NCBI GenBank assembly: GCA_002794465.1
Contig: MTSL01000205.1
Span: forward strand, 86,229 to 150,228
Reading direction: 5' to 3'
From: Paramicrosporidium saccamoebae
Taxonomy: Eukaryota > Rozellomycota
Length of the DNA stretch: 64,000 nucleotides
In this document: piece after piece, positions 47,177 through 58,055 of the stretch
Layout of the letters: the number at the start of each line of letters is the position of its first letter
Numbering within the stretch: the first letter of the stretch is position 1
The notes under the pieces: generated by a model
What the model was told of the DNA's origin: nothing
What the model saw: only the letters and a program-made list of their open reading frames with translations
The model's database searches: none
Position numbers and translations under genes: made by a program

Positions 47177-49345
47177 CTACAGATTATACTGTCGTATTGC
47201 ATTCAATAAATTTTGGGTTCCTCGAAGCTGTTGATCCAAATAAGAGACTGTAGTCTCAATTTGGCATCGGAGTAGATCCTTCTCGGCTCTAAGTTGCCTC
47301 TGCTGGTGTAACGCCGACTCAAAGCGCGCCGCTAGGCTCAGTTGATGCTCGGTCAACCTAGCACGTGCCTGAGACTCTAAAAGTCTAGCGGGATTGGTCA
47401 CCCATAGATCGGAGCTTATGACATGACTATAGTGATTAACAAGACGACTTCGAACTATAGACTCCAGGTCCCCAAGAAGAACCAGAAGGGCAGCTCCTCC
47501 GGTAGCGACAACAAGAGAAATGGTTACAATCTTGCCAGCACTTCGTGACAGGTCAAAGACGCGAAGAGCAAGTGAAAATAAGTGCTGATATCCAAATGTA
47601 GCTCCAGCTATGGTGGCCGCGCTGAGCCAAGTTGATCCACGCAAAAGAAGTGAAACATCAAGTAGATCCAAGACGGCAATCTCGGGGATTGGGTCAATAA
47701 GGGACTCGTAGCTTGGAAATGCCAATTCGCACGATACGTCCTCATTAGAAACCAAATTAAAGACCTGTCTGGCATGTGCGGTTGCAACGCCATTCAAAAG
47801 ATGGACTCCTTCGTAAGTGTTGGCAATTGCAAGCTGGCGAGCATCTCTCATCCATAACATTGCTTCCTGATGCAGTTTGGTGCGTACTAAATCGTTAAAT
47901 TTCCAAATGTAGATGATCCCATTCCACTTTGACTCATAGACGATAGAATGTATCTTTTCAAACTTTGTCAAGTGTGTCTTGATGTGATCATACAAACTTT
48001 GGCAAATCTCATCTAGAGTACGTCGGAGGTCTGCCTGAATTATGCCGTGATGGGCCATTAATTCTTCAAAGCAAGGGGCGATTATATCCAATTCATGCTG
48101 GAGCCTGTTCAAGTCTTCAAAGCGGCGCTTGCGGTTATTGTCTAGGACAATGAACATTTCATTCAACAAAAGCTGGAGATATGTTTGGGCAGGGAGAAGT
48201 TTAGATTTGGTCCGCTTCTCCAATATAAAGTTTCTCAGACACCTTTCCACCGATTTAAAGTCTTCGTGGATTCTAAACGAATCCCCAATGTCTCTAGTCT
48301 CCACTGAAGAAGCTGACATTGGCGAGGCAGGATCGAAATTGCTGCTGCTTACTTGCTTAAAATACTGCCCGGCACTGATGAAATGTATCAACTCGGATCG
48401 TTCTTCATATGTCTTGGGCAGCACTTCCTGGATTTGGGCCAATACAATTCGCTTACATTTATCCTGGTTCTTGATATCGTCAAATTTGTTCACAACAACA
48501 AATATATAGGCTTTCTCATGGCTGGCAGTCTCCAAAAACTCGCGTGCACTCAAAGTCAAATGATTTGCGGCATTAATGAGGAACACTATGACATCAATGT
48601 CTTCTTGCTTTGAAAAAAGGGCCATAGTCTTAAAAAGGTCACTATTGAGACCAGGAGAATCAATCAGACTAACTTCAATCTGAGAACACTGAGCAAAGGC
48701 ATTCACGTCGTCCTCTAAAAGGACTCGGAATAACTGGTAGCTCGATTCTTCGTCTTGAATGCACTCTTGCATCTTCGAAATGGTCATCTTATCATACGTT
48801 TGAGGATTCTCCGAGTTGTAGATACTATAGTCTGCCATTGCATGGACACAAAACTCATCACGGGAAAAGGCATTCCGGACGGGGACTACCTCACAGAAAC
48901 ATTGAGTGCAAGGCTGCTGATCTGTGGGAAGTAAATCTTTTTGGAGCAAGGCATTAACAAACGTGGATTTTCCAGAATTCACATCGCCAGTGACCAGCAC
49001 TTTGCTACATTTGTCTCCAACTCGGCCATGGAGTCTCTCCAGGTATGAGATACATTCGCCTAGTCGATTTCCCATCATTCTTGCCAAAGTAACCTCATCC
49101 ATTTCGCCCTCACGAATGGACAACTCGTCAGGTAGGGCTAGAAGCTTCAAATCTCCAGTCTTTATTGTTCTCATTGCAGACTGGCCACGGCCGTGTTTTC
49201 CGTCACTCGAAATGGCCCCACCACGAGGATACAGCAAAGAAAACTTTTCTGATATGTGAGCATTGTAAATCGACTCTAAAAGCGTTCTGCTTTGCTGAAT
49301 GTAAGATAAAATGCGAGCCTGCTTGTCAGAAAAGTTCTCAGACAT
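47177..49345 (-). CDS. FZO1: Mitofusin / FZO1 mitochondrial fusion GTPase
   Basis: 722 residues, single exon. Dynamin-superfamily GTPase domain: GDVNSGKSTFVNALL (G1, about residue 120), a conserved Thr in PCTQC (G2), DSPGLNSDLF (G3), NKFDD (G4). Heptad-repeat regions flank a C-terminal pair of hydrophobic segments (about 585-640, LRGSTWLSAATIAGATFGY and IVTISLVVATGGAALLVLLG) that would anchor it in the mitochondrial outer membrane. The last ~60 residues form a coiled coil. It drives outer-membrane tethering and fusion. Confidence 0.88.
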   Translation of the reverse strand: MSENFSDKQARILSYIQQSRTLLESIYNAHISEKFSLLYPRGGAISSDGKHGRGQSAMRTIKTGDLKLLALPDELSIREGEMDEVTLARMMGNRLGECISYLERLHGRVGDKCSKVLVTGDVNSGKSTFVNALLQKDLLPTDQQPCTQCFCEVVPVRNAFSRDEFCVHAMADYSIYNSENPQTYDKMTISKMQECIQDEESSYQLFRVLLEDDVNAFAQCSQIEVSLIDSPGLNSDLFKTMALFSKQEDIDVIVFLINAANHLTLSAREFLETASHEKAYIFVVVNKFDDIKNQDKCKRIVLAQIQEVLPKTYEERSELIHFISAGQYFKQVSSSNFDPASPMSASSVETRDIGDSFRIHEDFKSVERCLRNFILEKRTKSKLLPAQTYLQLLLNEMFIVLDNNRKRRFEDLNRLQHELDIIAPCFEELMAHHGIIQADLRRTLDEICQSLYDHIKTHLTKFEKIHSIVYESKWNGIIYIWKFNDLVRTKLHQEAMLWMRDARQLAIANTYEGVHLLNGVATAHARQVFNLVSNEDVSCELAFPSYESLIDPIPEIAVLDLLDVSLLLRGSTWLSAATIAGATFGYQHLFSLALRVFDLSRSAGKIVTISLVVATGGAALLVLLGDLESIVRSRLVNHYSHVISSDLWVTNPARLLESQARARLTEHQLSLAARFESALHQQRQLRAEKDLLRCQIETTVSYLDQQLRGTQNLLNAIRQYNL

Positions 49346-49552
49346 TAACTAGCCAATGGTGACGGAGCAGTTGTATAGATAAAAATCCAACATCACGCCT
49401 GTGGAACATGTACACCTTGGCTTGATGCTCGCATTATTTCTTGTTAATTCCACTTGTGACAATCTGAGTAAATGAATGATCTGTAGCATAAAAGGCTCAT
49501 GGCACGCAACCCACCGCCCTACAATAAGCAAAATTACCATCGTTGTTTTAAA

Positions 49553-50904
49553 ATGCGTATTCTTCCCGCGGCGATTGTAGCTTTTGCCGTCCACACTGTT
49601 GACGCATTTGACTTGCAACCCTTTCCGAAGCTCAAGATAAATCCAGAGGTCATCCCTTCCGAGTCAGGGACAAGAACCTTTGCCGACGTTCGTACTGATT
49701 CTTTCCTAGTAGACTGGGAACCGTATGAACTTGACATACAGGAGCATCTCCTATTAGATGTAAGGCCCTCCCATTACATACTCATCACTAGACTGCAAGA
49801 GAGGGCTTAGTCACTGACAAGCAAACACTTTTGGTAAAGGGAAATGACGGCATTGACCACGAATGTTTCCTCCCCGTCGATAATGACCATGGCATTTCTT
49901 CCGAAGCCGGAGCACTCGATGCTCTTAATCATCCGGAGGCCTACGTGATTAATACTGAAAAAGTAAGGAAAACCTGCATGCATTTGGTAAATTCTCAAGA
50001 GAGTGTTCATATTATATAGCAAGGAGGATATTGGACGTATGAAGTTTGTCCTATGAAGCATGTCCGCCAGTATCACCGTGACAAAAAAAAGGCTTCGCTG
50101 GGAATGAAGGTCTTTGATCTTCCAGACGCCTCCCAAGGTCTACTCGGAGGGGCCTTTGGAGATGTCGTGCAAGCCATGATTGGACGTGGAGAACAAGAAA
50201 TTATCACAGACGAATATCTTCTTGGCCGCTATATACCCGAGTCAGAGGACGATCGGATGGTCAATGGCCAACTGGTTCAACACTATATTGATGGTGACAG
50301 ATGCGCTGATATGGATTCTCATCCTCCGCGGCAAGTAGAGGTGCGATATGAATGCAGCTTTGCCAAAGCAATGGATCACATTATTGATGTTACAGAAATA
50401 TCTTCGTGCAGATATTTCGTCCGTATTGGTAGCCCGGGCGTTTGCGATCCGGCTTTGAAGTCTCAGCCGTCAAAACGCACGATCCACTGCTACCCGCTTT
50501 CAGTATCCGCGGCTTCAGGACACCCCGTTGAAAGCGATACAGGTTTGGAGTCCTCGATCCAAGTCGAAACGCCAAGGTCTAGTGACAGCCCGCCCGTAAA
50601 AGTAGAGAACAAGAATAGACGATTTTGGAAGCAACGTTTACGTGAATTTTTGACACACGACGGGCACGATTTCCCCCTCATTCACAAATTCCTCAACGAG
50701 TTCATGGAGGCCGAGCATATGAACATGCCGAATGCCAATGATGATCTTCCTGACCGTCTGGTTCAAAAATGGTTCGCTCTATTGGATATTGATCCTGACA
50801 GGTCTAAAGCAAGCAGCGCCGCGAAAAACGAACAAGAAGAAAGTGACGAGGACAGGAAAAAGTCGGCATCTAAAACAAAGGTTGTCTTTAATTTGCGACT
50901 GTGA
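49553..50904 (+). CDS. YOS9: ER quality-control lectin YOS9 / OS-9
   Basis: 428 residues from exons 49553-49759, 49792-49986 and 50020-50904 (introns 32 and 33 nt). Signal peptide MRILPAAIVAFAVHTVDA. The MRH (mannose-6-phosphate receptor homology) domain spans the second splice site: [23 protein letters not shown], then the conserved DGDRCAD, VEVRYEC and CRYFVRIGSPGVC with paired cysteines. It recognises trimmed N-glycans on misfolded proteins and delivers them to the HRD1 ligase. No HDEL tail; the C terminus is charged and disordered. Confidence 0.87.
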
Positions 50905-51216
50905 GTAAACATTGTGTGGTTATACTAAAGACCCTGTTGATGGACCGAGAAGATGTCTTGATGGAAGCATGTGGCGTCTTTATAGGCCGCCACCCAGCAC
51001 ACCGGATCGTAAGATAACTGTCAGGACCGCCAGTCATAAGTAGACACTATTTGTCTAACAAACCCTGTTGGTGAACAGAAAAACTGCATTGATTAGTGGC
51101 GACGTCTTTATAACTCTGCCCTCAATAAAGCAGATCCCTGATTCGTAGTAGATATACTTTCGCAAATATCATATTATGAGTTTATTATTGCACTACTAAC
51201 TTACTACTGGACTGTT
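50905..51216. other. Convergent spacer with dispersed repeats
   Basis: A type 1 repeat at 50930-51071 is followed directly by a second partial unit (to about 51155). No gene seen. Confidence 0.45.
50930..51071 (+). repeat. Dispersed intergenic repeat type 1, copy 4
   Basis: GACCCTGTTGATGGACCGAG, GGAAGCATGTGGCGTC, TTTATAGGCCGCCACCCAG, GACCGCCAGTCATAAGTAG, ACACTATTTGTCTAACAAACCC. The next partial unit begins with its own CCCTGTTGGTG, so units can be head-to-tail. Confidence 0.58.
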
Positions 51217-52920
51217 TCAAGCGGAAATAATTGTGCACCAATTCTCTTGGGGAATCCATTTTAATGCCCCCTGGCTCAATATCTCTCGAATGGCCTGGAT
51301 CACACTGTAAGATTGGCGACCTGCATTAGCGCCTGTACGACCATTTCGTCCACGTTGCAGCTTGAAAGAGGATCGTGAATTCTCAGAAGCTACATCAGCA
51401 CAAAAATCAGGTCCAAGTAGAACCGAGGGCTGCCCATAAATTCGGAGAGAATAGTCAATCACCAAAGCAATGACAAAGTTATCAGAACTACGGTTCAGCC
51501 GGTATTGAGGCAGGTCGCCGAAGAACGATTTTTTAAGATCGATCAAAGTGTAGCAGTCTTTATACGCAGAGAGGACATTCTGCAGATCAGCAACAGAAAC
51601 CGTCAAGCTCATGTTTTGATAGCGCGAGATGACTCTATCGTCCTTCTGTTTGTACATTGCAATAAATCTCGACACAATGTAGTTAGTCCGGGTAGGTTGG
51701 TAATTATTGGCATCCATATCCTGTTTCCTGGTGTCAAGAAACAACGACTGTGTGCGAGCACATCGAAGCTTATACAAATTCTCAATAGTAAAGTTTGGGA
51801 GCTTTGTTCTATCCGCCTTGAGGATCCGACAGAGAGCCATCTCATCAGATGCAAAAATTACCCTTGCGACTTTTCCAGTGATTTCAGCATTTCCAATTCC
51901 TTCGAAGAGTACAAACAGATGCTCTGGATACAATACGGGAATCTGGCCTATCGAAGCAGGGCTTAGTGGATTGGCTTTAAATTTACGAGTCCAAGCAATG
52001 ACCATGTCGACAAATGTTCTGGCCATGCGTTGCCATGGAGGGTCCTCATTCCAAAGTGCTTGAACTGAGTTGCTGAACACAGTTTCATCGGCTCCACTGC
52101 CATGAATAATATGAGATACAAAGAACAGGAGCTTTGATTGTGCTTGTGACCTGTTTTTCTGAACCATTCGGCTCATAGTCGTGCCAACGTTAGCTAATTG
52201 GGATAGCTTGGTCTGGCAAATAATGCTGAGATAATGGATAAGACCATAGATTGATATGTCGCTGGTTTCAATACTTTTAGCCACGGCTTGCGAAAGCGGT
52301 GAACCATGACTCAAGTTCATTCTTACATCAAGCCCTGATGCAAAGTCAAAGTCTGCCGATGCTAGTGTGTCGGGAACAATGGCTGCTGGTATTTTTCTAA
52401 GCCAAGCTGTCACTTCGGGATGCGTCGGGTTGCAGCGTGCCAGTTTTGCAATATGCTCAGACTGATTGGTGGTGTTTAATCGCCGCTTGCGGGGATCCCT
52501 CTGATCAGTAGATGGTAGGGAAATTTGGGTATACCCAAATTCAATAAAGTAGCCTTCCACAGAAGCTCTTTCGGCAAGTTTTGCTACGCAGGATACACGA
52601 CCAAAGAAATCATGTAGCAGCCAAGGAGTCTTTGATAGCATCGACATAATCTTCAAGATAGTGTCTCTATCAAACTTCTTACACAAAGCCTTTCCGGGGA
52701 ACAAATTTATCGGTAAAGCTGACAGAGTGTGAATGAATTTGGGAAATCCTGCGTTGTAGTCTGTAGATTTGCTAATGGTAGTCCAGAATTGTATCAAGGA
52801 CTCTTCTTGCAAGCATTTTGCGATACGATGCACGTCTGTCTTTATAGTAATCGATAAAGAGTGGGCTATTAACAGAGATAGAAGCACTCGATATACTTTT
52901 GCATTCAGGAGACAAAGCAT
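51217..52920 (-). CDS. Unknown protein with N-terminal signal-like segment
   Basis: 567 residues, single exon. The N terminus MLCLLNAKVYRVLLSLLIAHSLSI is hydrophobic and could be a signal peptide. The rest is mostly helical and soluble-looking with even composition, a central basic stretch (RDPRKRRL) and an Arg/Gly patch near the C terminus (LQRGRNGRTG). I see no known domain, repeats or catalytic motif. It may be lineage-specific. The spacer to the next gene is AT-rich. Confidence 0.65.
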   Translation of the reverse strand: MLCLLNAKVYRVLLSLLIAHSLSITIKTDVHRIAKCLQEESLIQFWTTISKSTDYNAGFPKFIHTLSALPINLFPGKALCKKFDRDTILKIMSMLSKTPWLLHDFFGRVSCVAKLAERASVEGYFIEFGYTQISLPSTDQRDPRKRRLNTTNQSEHIAKLARCNPTHPEVTAWLRKIPAAIVPDTLASADFDFASGLDVRMNLSHGSPLSQAVAKSIETSDISIYGLIHYLSIICQTKLSQLANVGTTMSRMVQKNRSQAQSKLLFFVSHIIHGSGADETVFSNSVQALWNEDPPWQRMARTFVDMVIAWTRKFKANPLSPASIGQIPVLYPEHLFVLFEGIGNAEITGKVARVIFASDEMALCRILKADRTKLPNFTIENLYKLRCARTQSLFLDTRKQDMDANNYQPTRTNYIVSRFIAMYKQKDDRVISRYQNMSLTVSVADLQNVLSAYKDCYTLIDLKKSFFGDLPQYRLNRSSDNFVIALVIDYSLRIYGQPSVLLGPDFCADVASENSRSSFKLQRGRNGRTGANAGRQSYSVIQAIREILSQGALKWIPQENWCTIISA

Positions 52921-53131
52921 GTCGTTGAATGGAAGGTGATTTGGCCGATTTGGTGCGGTTTAGTGCGATTTAAGGGCACAATTTACTAAATCAGGAAATC
53001 AGATTACATCAGATCGGAAATATACGGGATTATAAGTAATGGCCTTTTATTGAGATTCCCGGACCGTGCGCATTTTCTCATAATATACAACTTTATTTAA
53101 TTCTGATGTGACTTTTGCAATGTTCGCAACT

Positions 53132-55460
53132 TTAGTCGAGCAAAGAAGGCTCATTAGTACCCTTCCGAGATGAGACGTCGTTTGAATTTCCCGGAGCTAC
53201 GGATGAATACTCGACTTGACTCGCAGAGGGTTTGGAAGGGGTGATTTTTTCAGAATCGAATCTATCATTCGATCGTCGATTTTGGCGAAAGCTGAGCTTC
53301 TCAATTAGGTATAGTTGCCCTTCTTGGCAATCAGCCGAATATGCTTCCCTTTTAAACTTGTCTCGTTCATCTAGGCGCTCGTTCGTAAAAGTTGTGACCC
53401 GGTTGCAAACCTCTTGGGCTTCTTGACGCAAGTCGGCCATACCTTCTCCAATAATCCTAGAATTAGGGAATTCTAGACAAAATTTACCTCAACTGCTGTC
53501 TTGTTTCTTCGTAAGAGGCTCTGATATGTGATAGATGTCTACATGCTTCCTTTTCTTCATACTCTGTCTCTGCCAACCCGCAGTCCTTGACCAAGTCTCC
53601 CCATTCCGAAACAAAATCGCTCAAAGTTTGCTTATGTAGCCCGGCGTTATCCTCAATATCTTGGCAGCAGTTATCAAATTTTGACATTTCCTGATGAAAG
53701 AAAGTAGACATGTCTTCCGGCTTGATTTTGTAGATTGAGTCACTTATGTCATCCGCCAAGATTGCTCTTTTCAGTTCCTCTAACGCAAGACCCCTTTTTT
53801 TACTAAGACCCTCCAAGTCTGAAAGTTTCTCGCAGAGCCGGTGTAGCACAGAATGCAATTCAGGGCGAGGTGCTCTGCTTTTCGTCTTGGGAACGTCGCT
53901 ACTATCGGTTCTGGCTTGCAATGAAGAGTCTACTTCAAACAACTGATTCTTGAGTTTAGCATGCAAACTTTCAAGCTTCGATAATGCTAGGAAGAAGGTC
54001 GAGTTTCCTACATGAGATGGAACCTGCTGCCATGCTTCTCCATGAGTCACACGCATCTTTTGGTACTCGCGAATCTCCGTGTCCAATAACTCGCCAGTCT
54101 TTTCTATCATCGACACTGCCATGCTCAGATCTGTATGTAGTCTATCAATCTCGTTTTTCATTACTTGCTTGGACTCTGCTCCTCTGGGACTCGCGATATC
54201 AGTGATGCTCTCACCCTTAATCAGCTTTGTTACTTTTTCGAGGACTGTGGGGAATCCGAGGGATGAAAGGGCGGTCTGCAGATCATTGTCTGCATTGGTG
54301 ACCTTTAAACTTTCGTATCTCAAGAGTTTTGATTTTTCTTCGCTGTATTTTGAAATTTCTTCGTGTATCCGAATGGGCATGAGTCGCTTGAAAAGGTCGG
54401 GCTTCTCGGGAACCCGCGTGAAGCATTCTGAAATTTCCACCAACTTGACTAGGGGAGCGCACTCTGGTTGCGCCAGGTTCTCAACAGAAGGGACGTTTTG
54501 ATTGTAAATTAAATTGTTCTCCTTGTCTAGATCGATAGAGTATGATTCGGAAAGATCACGCAGTTTAAGGGCATACTGCCCCACATCCGTTTCACCCAGG
54601 GAGCCGTGGGTAACCAGCATTTGATTGACAATACGAAATCTGCATATTGCTTCTCCAATTCGAGAATCATTATATGCTGAAAGACCTAGGCAAAAATCTT
54701 TGATTGCTGTCCATGCTGCCTCTTTAAGAGAGAGCTGTGAAGCAGGATCGGTATCCTCATCCTTGGAATCACAAAAGTAGTCCCTAAATTCTCGCAACTC
54801 TCCGCTAGAAAAGTTTGTATATGCATCGTGAAAAAAATTAGAGGCTGCTGCCGCGAGACGGGCCAGAATTGCAGGTGACTTGCCATCCTGGATCGCCTTT
54901 AAAGTGGCCACTTCTTGCGCCTGGGCCAGCATCAACGAAGACAGAAAAATCAGGGAAGATCGGCCAATGTCCACTAGAGGAGGATGTAGAAAATTGTCAG
55001 CAATAAAAGAAAACACAGAGGCAGAAAGCTGTAGATGGCGGACAGTATCATTCAAAGACTCGATTTGACTGAAGAGAGCCCCGAGATTGAACAAGACATT
55101 TGCCTTTTCAAAGGCAACACTGCTCTGCTTAACACAGTTTCCACGATCAAATGCATCAAACCACAGAAAACTGATGGTTAGAGGATGTTCCGCTATATCA
55201 ATCCTCTTCACGAGAGCCTCTAACTGTCGATAATAGCTTACAATAATGTCAAGTCCTCCGGAGGTTGACGGTGCTCCACGCAAGTCTTGGCGCATTTTAT
55301 GGAACTGGTTGCTTTCGCCCTGGAATGTCGCAGGATCCTCGCCGAGTTGTGAAAGAGACAATTGAAGTTGATGTACCCAGTCCGCCTCATTGGTGATCTT
55401 ACAGGGTACAGCAATTCGTTCGAAACTGGCCGGAATCGGAAGAGTGGGTGTCAGCACCAT
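53132..55460 (-). CDS. BRO1-domain protein (ALIX / Rim20-PalA / Bro1 family)
   Basis: 765 residues from exons 53488-55460 and 53132-53456 (31-nt intron with CCCTAAT branch site). N-terminal BRO1 domain (about 1-370): FDRGNCVKQSSVAFEKANVLFNLGALFSQIE is the family signature, followed by the TPR-like helices and QYALKLRDLS. A V-shaped coiled-coil domain follows (about 375-720). The short C-terminal tail is Ser/Pro-poor compared with ALIX. It binds ESCRT-III (Snf7) in endosomal sorting or pH signalling. The exact orthologue (Bro1 versus Rim20) cannot be fixed. Confidence 0.87.
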
Positions 55461-55539
55461 TGCAACTCCGCGGGGAAAGCACTTTATTGAATATTCATAT
55501 TATCTATTATCTTTTCGTATTTCGATAATCCAGTGAAGC

Positions 55540-56242
55540 ATGTCCAAGTTTTTGTCGCTACTGCCCTCGGCAGTGTCGGATACAGTGGAGAGTCTCAGGC
55601 GCATGAACTTGAGACAGGTGCTTTGAGGATTAGGGCTTATTACGTAGTTAATACTTCAGTGTCTTAATTTCGCGACTGTCGTTCTCACGGCCTACATGAT
55701 TTGGAAAGGTCTGGGCGTGGTACTGAACAATGAGAGCCCTGTAGTTGTTGTGCTTAGGTATCTTGATTGCAGCTTGCAATTTATTTTTAGTGAGAGCATG
55801 TCTCCTGCTTTTGAGCGAGGCGATATCCTTTTTCTGACAATGTTCCGCAGCAGCCCAATAGTTGCAGGTGAGATTGTAGTATTCAGTATCAAAGGCCGCG
55901 ATATTCCTATTGTTCATCGTGTGCTAAAAATCCACGAAAGGTATCCTCGTTGAGATGCTGTAATGAGATAGCCGTGATGGTGAGATCAAGATTCTTACCA
56001 AAGGCGACAACAACGAGGTCCATGACCGAGGACTATACAATCGAGGTCAAAAATGGCTGACAGAAGAGGATATTGTGGGTCGTGTTCGTGGGTAAGACAT
56101 CTATGGCTATGACTTTATATCACCTTTTAGGTATGCGCCGTATCTGGGAATGGTTACCATCATCATGAACGATTATCCCCAGGTCAAGATGGCAGTGTTG
56201 GGGATTATGGCCGTTCTCGTCTTAACTAACCGTGAGAACTAA
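55540..56242 (+). CDS. SEC11: Signal peptidase catalytic subunit SEC11
   Basis: 163 residues (yeast Sec11 is 167) from five exons: 55540-55617, 55648-55757, 55791-55940, 55972-56091, 56131-56242 (introns 30, 33, 31 and 39 nt). N-terminal membrane anchor ([17 protein letters not shown]), [23 protein letters not shown] (catalytic Ser in ESMSP), IPIVHRVLK (catalytic His), [13 protein letters not shown] (Asp), and a C-terminal hydrophobic segment. It cleaves signal peptides in the ER, including presumably those of the two secreted families here. The usual SGSMEP is SESMSP. Confidence 0.92.
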
Positions 56243-56601
56243 AAAATTATAATATTTGTTGGAACGTCTAATCTTCTATATTACATCCTTGGCTAGCTAT
56301 GATCGAGATGCTGTTTCCTGGTGCAGCGCTCGGCTTTTATACTATTGATCAATAAATCACAAGAAATGTCATATATGATATCGTAAATTAATATTACGAC
56401 CTGAAGGGGCAATTATCTGTAAAATTGAATCAGCAACTTGTGCAAGCAGCTGTACTCCAGTTGAACGCAAGCTTTGATTATTGCACGGAACATTCCTGGA
56501 TTTTTCCGTTGATTAAATCAACGTTTAGGAAATGTTAAGATATTTTTTTCCTTGGAGTTCAACGTGTCCCCCCCTACATGGGTGTCATCCAAACCTGTGA
56601 G
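56243..56601. other. AT-rich spacer with a 17-nt palindrome
   Basis: Perfect inverted repeat CGTTGAT-TAA-ATCAACG at 56507-56523, 78 bp upstream of the VMA13 ATG. No gene seen. Confidence 0.4.
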
Positions 56602-57997
56602 ATGAACGTTGAATTACCATTCACACCCTTGGATGTCCAGTGCAACGAAGCACGTCATATTACTATTCCATGGAACGTACATTGCGCCTTAATACTACTA
56701 AGCTTTTAGGAATACTTCGAGAAGGGTACTATTTCGGCTGATGACATGACCGTCATGCGGGAGCTTGCAGACCGTGCAAACTGGAGTGAGCTGATGCTGA
56801 AAGTAAACTTGTTTGGCCACTAGATGTTTAGGAGGGCTTGGTCTATTTTCGGACGCCAATTTCCATCTTGGATAAAATCGAACATCCCGAAGTGACACTT
56901 GTATGTCTGACACTCCTCTACGACTTGCTCGTCAAGTTTCCACTGAAGGCTATAAGTCTGTCCACCGAGCCGCTTGGTTTGGAGTGCACCGCGTTGAAAG
57001 GGCTACTGCTTTCTGGAGACGAAATGATTGCTGGACATGTCGCTCGTATTTTTGCTGTTCTTGCTCTGTACTTTAATGTTTATGATGCCATAACCGAGTT
57101 AGGATTATCAAATCTATTCCTCAAGAGGAACTCAATACTCTACTTGAATGGATTTCCGCATCTTTACAAATGCATCCCGAGCGCGAGCAGAGAGTCTTGT
57201 TGTCGTCTCTACTTTTAGAGCACCTTCTGAGAGTGTCCTCGATCCGAGATGCGTTTTCCCGCAGATGTGACGATTTGAAAATGTTGGCCACAGTTTTGAT
57301 TCGGTCGCGAAACGTGCAGATCCAATATCAGGCAATTTTCGCAATTTGGCTACTCACTTTTGATACATGCACAGCCGTGAAAATAGTGACACGTTACGGA
57401 GTCATCCAAAGTCTCCTGGATGTTGCTAAAGGCGCTATCAAGGAAAAAATTATTCGGATGTGCATCAGCACCTGGCGCAACCTTCTTTCAAAGTGTCCAA
57501 CACAGGCCGTCCCTGTCATGGTTGGTGCCAAAGTGTTGGAATATTTGGAATCCATAGCAGAGGGAAAGATTGCAGATGAAGAGGTTTCCTTAGACGTTTC
57601 AGTCCTAAAAGATGAACTAATGCGAGCTTATCAATCACTCAATTCCTTTGACGAATACGCGTCCGAATTGAAATCAGGAAAGCTAGAGTGGTCTCCTCCC
57701 CACAAATCCGAGTTATTCTGGCGTGATAATGCACCAAGGTTAGCTGAGAACAACTTGGAACTGTTAAAGATACTCGGAAGACTGCTAGAGCCTTCAAATA
57801 ATCCCCAAGTGCTCGCAATCGCCGCCGGAGACATTGGCATGTACGTGTCATTCCACGCTGTAGGCCGACAAAACCTCGACAAACTTGGCATTAAGCAGAA
57901 AATCATGTCCTTGATATCGCACCCCGATTCTGAAGTCCGGTTTCAGGCGCTCTCTTCTATGCAAAAGTACATGGTGAAAGTTTGGAATCCTGCATAA
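56602..57997 (+). CDS. VMA13: V-ATPase V1 subunit H
   Basis: 432 residues from exons 56602-56676, 56710-56802, 56832-57067 and 57103-57997 (introns 33, 29 and 35 nt). Armadillo-like helical protein. The C-terminal part is diagnostic: SGKLEWSPPHKSELFWRDNAPRLAENNLELLKIL, QVLAIAAGDIGMYV and HPDSEVRFQALSSMQKYMV. It activates ATP hydrolysis of assembled V-ATPase and inhibits free V1, acidifying vacuole and endosomes. Confidence 0.92.
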
Positions 57998-58055
57998 CGA
58001 TGAATGAATAAATAGATATGCATGTATTCTATGAAATGCACTACACTAAGTTTCT

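Noticed and set aside
53132-53440. Separate small gene next to the BRO1 gene
   Set aside because: A 31-nt canonical intron joins it in frame to the BRO1 protein, forming its C terminus.
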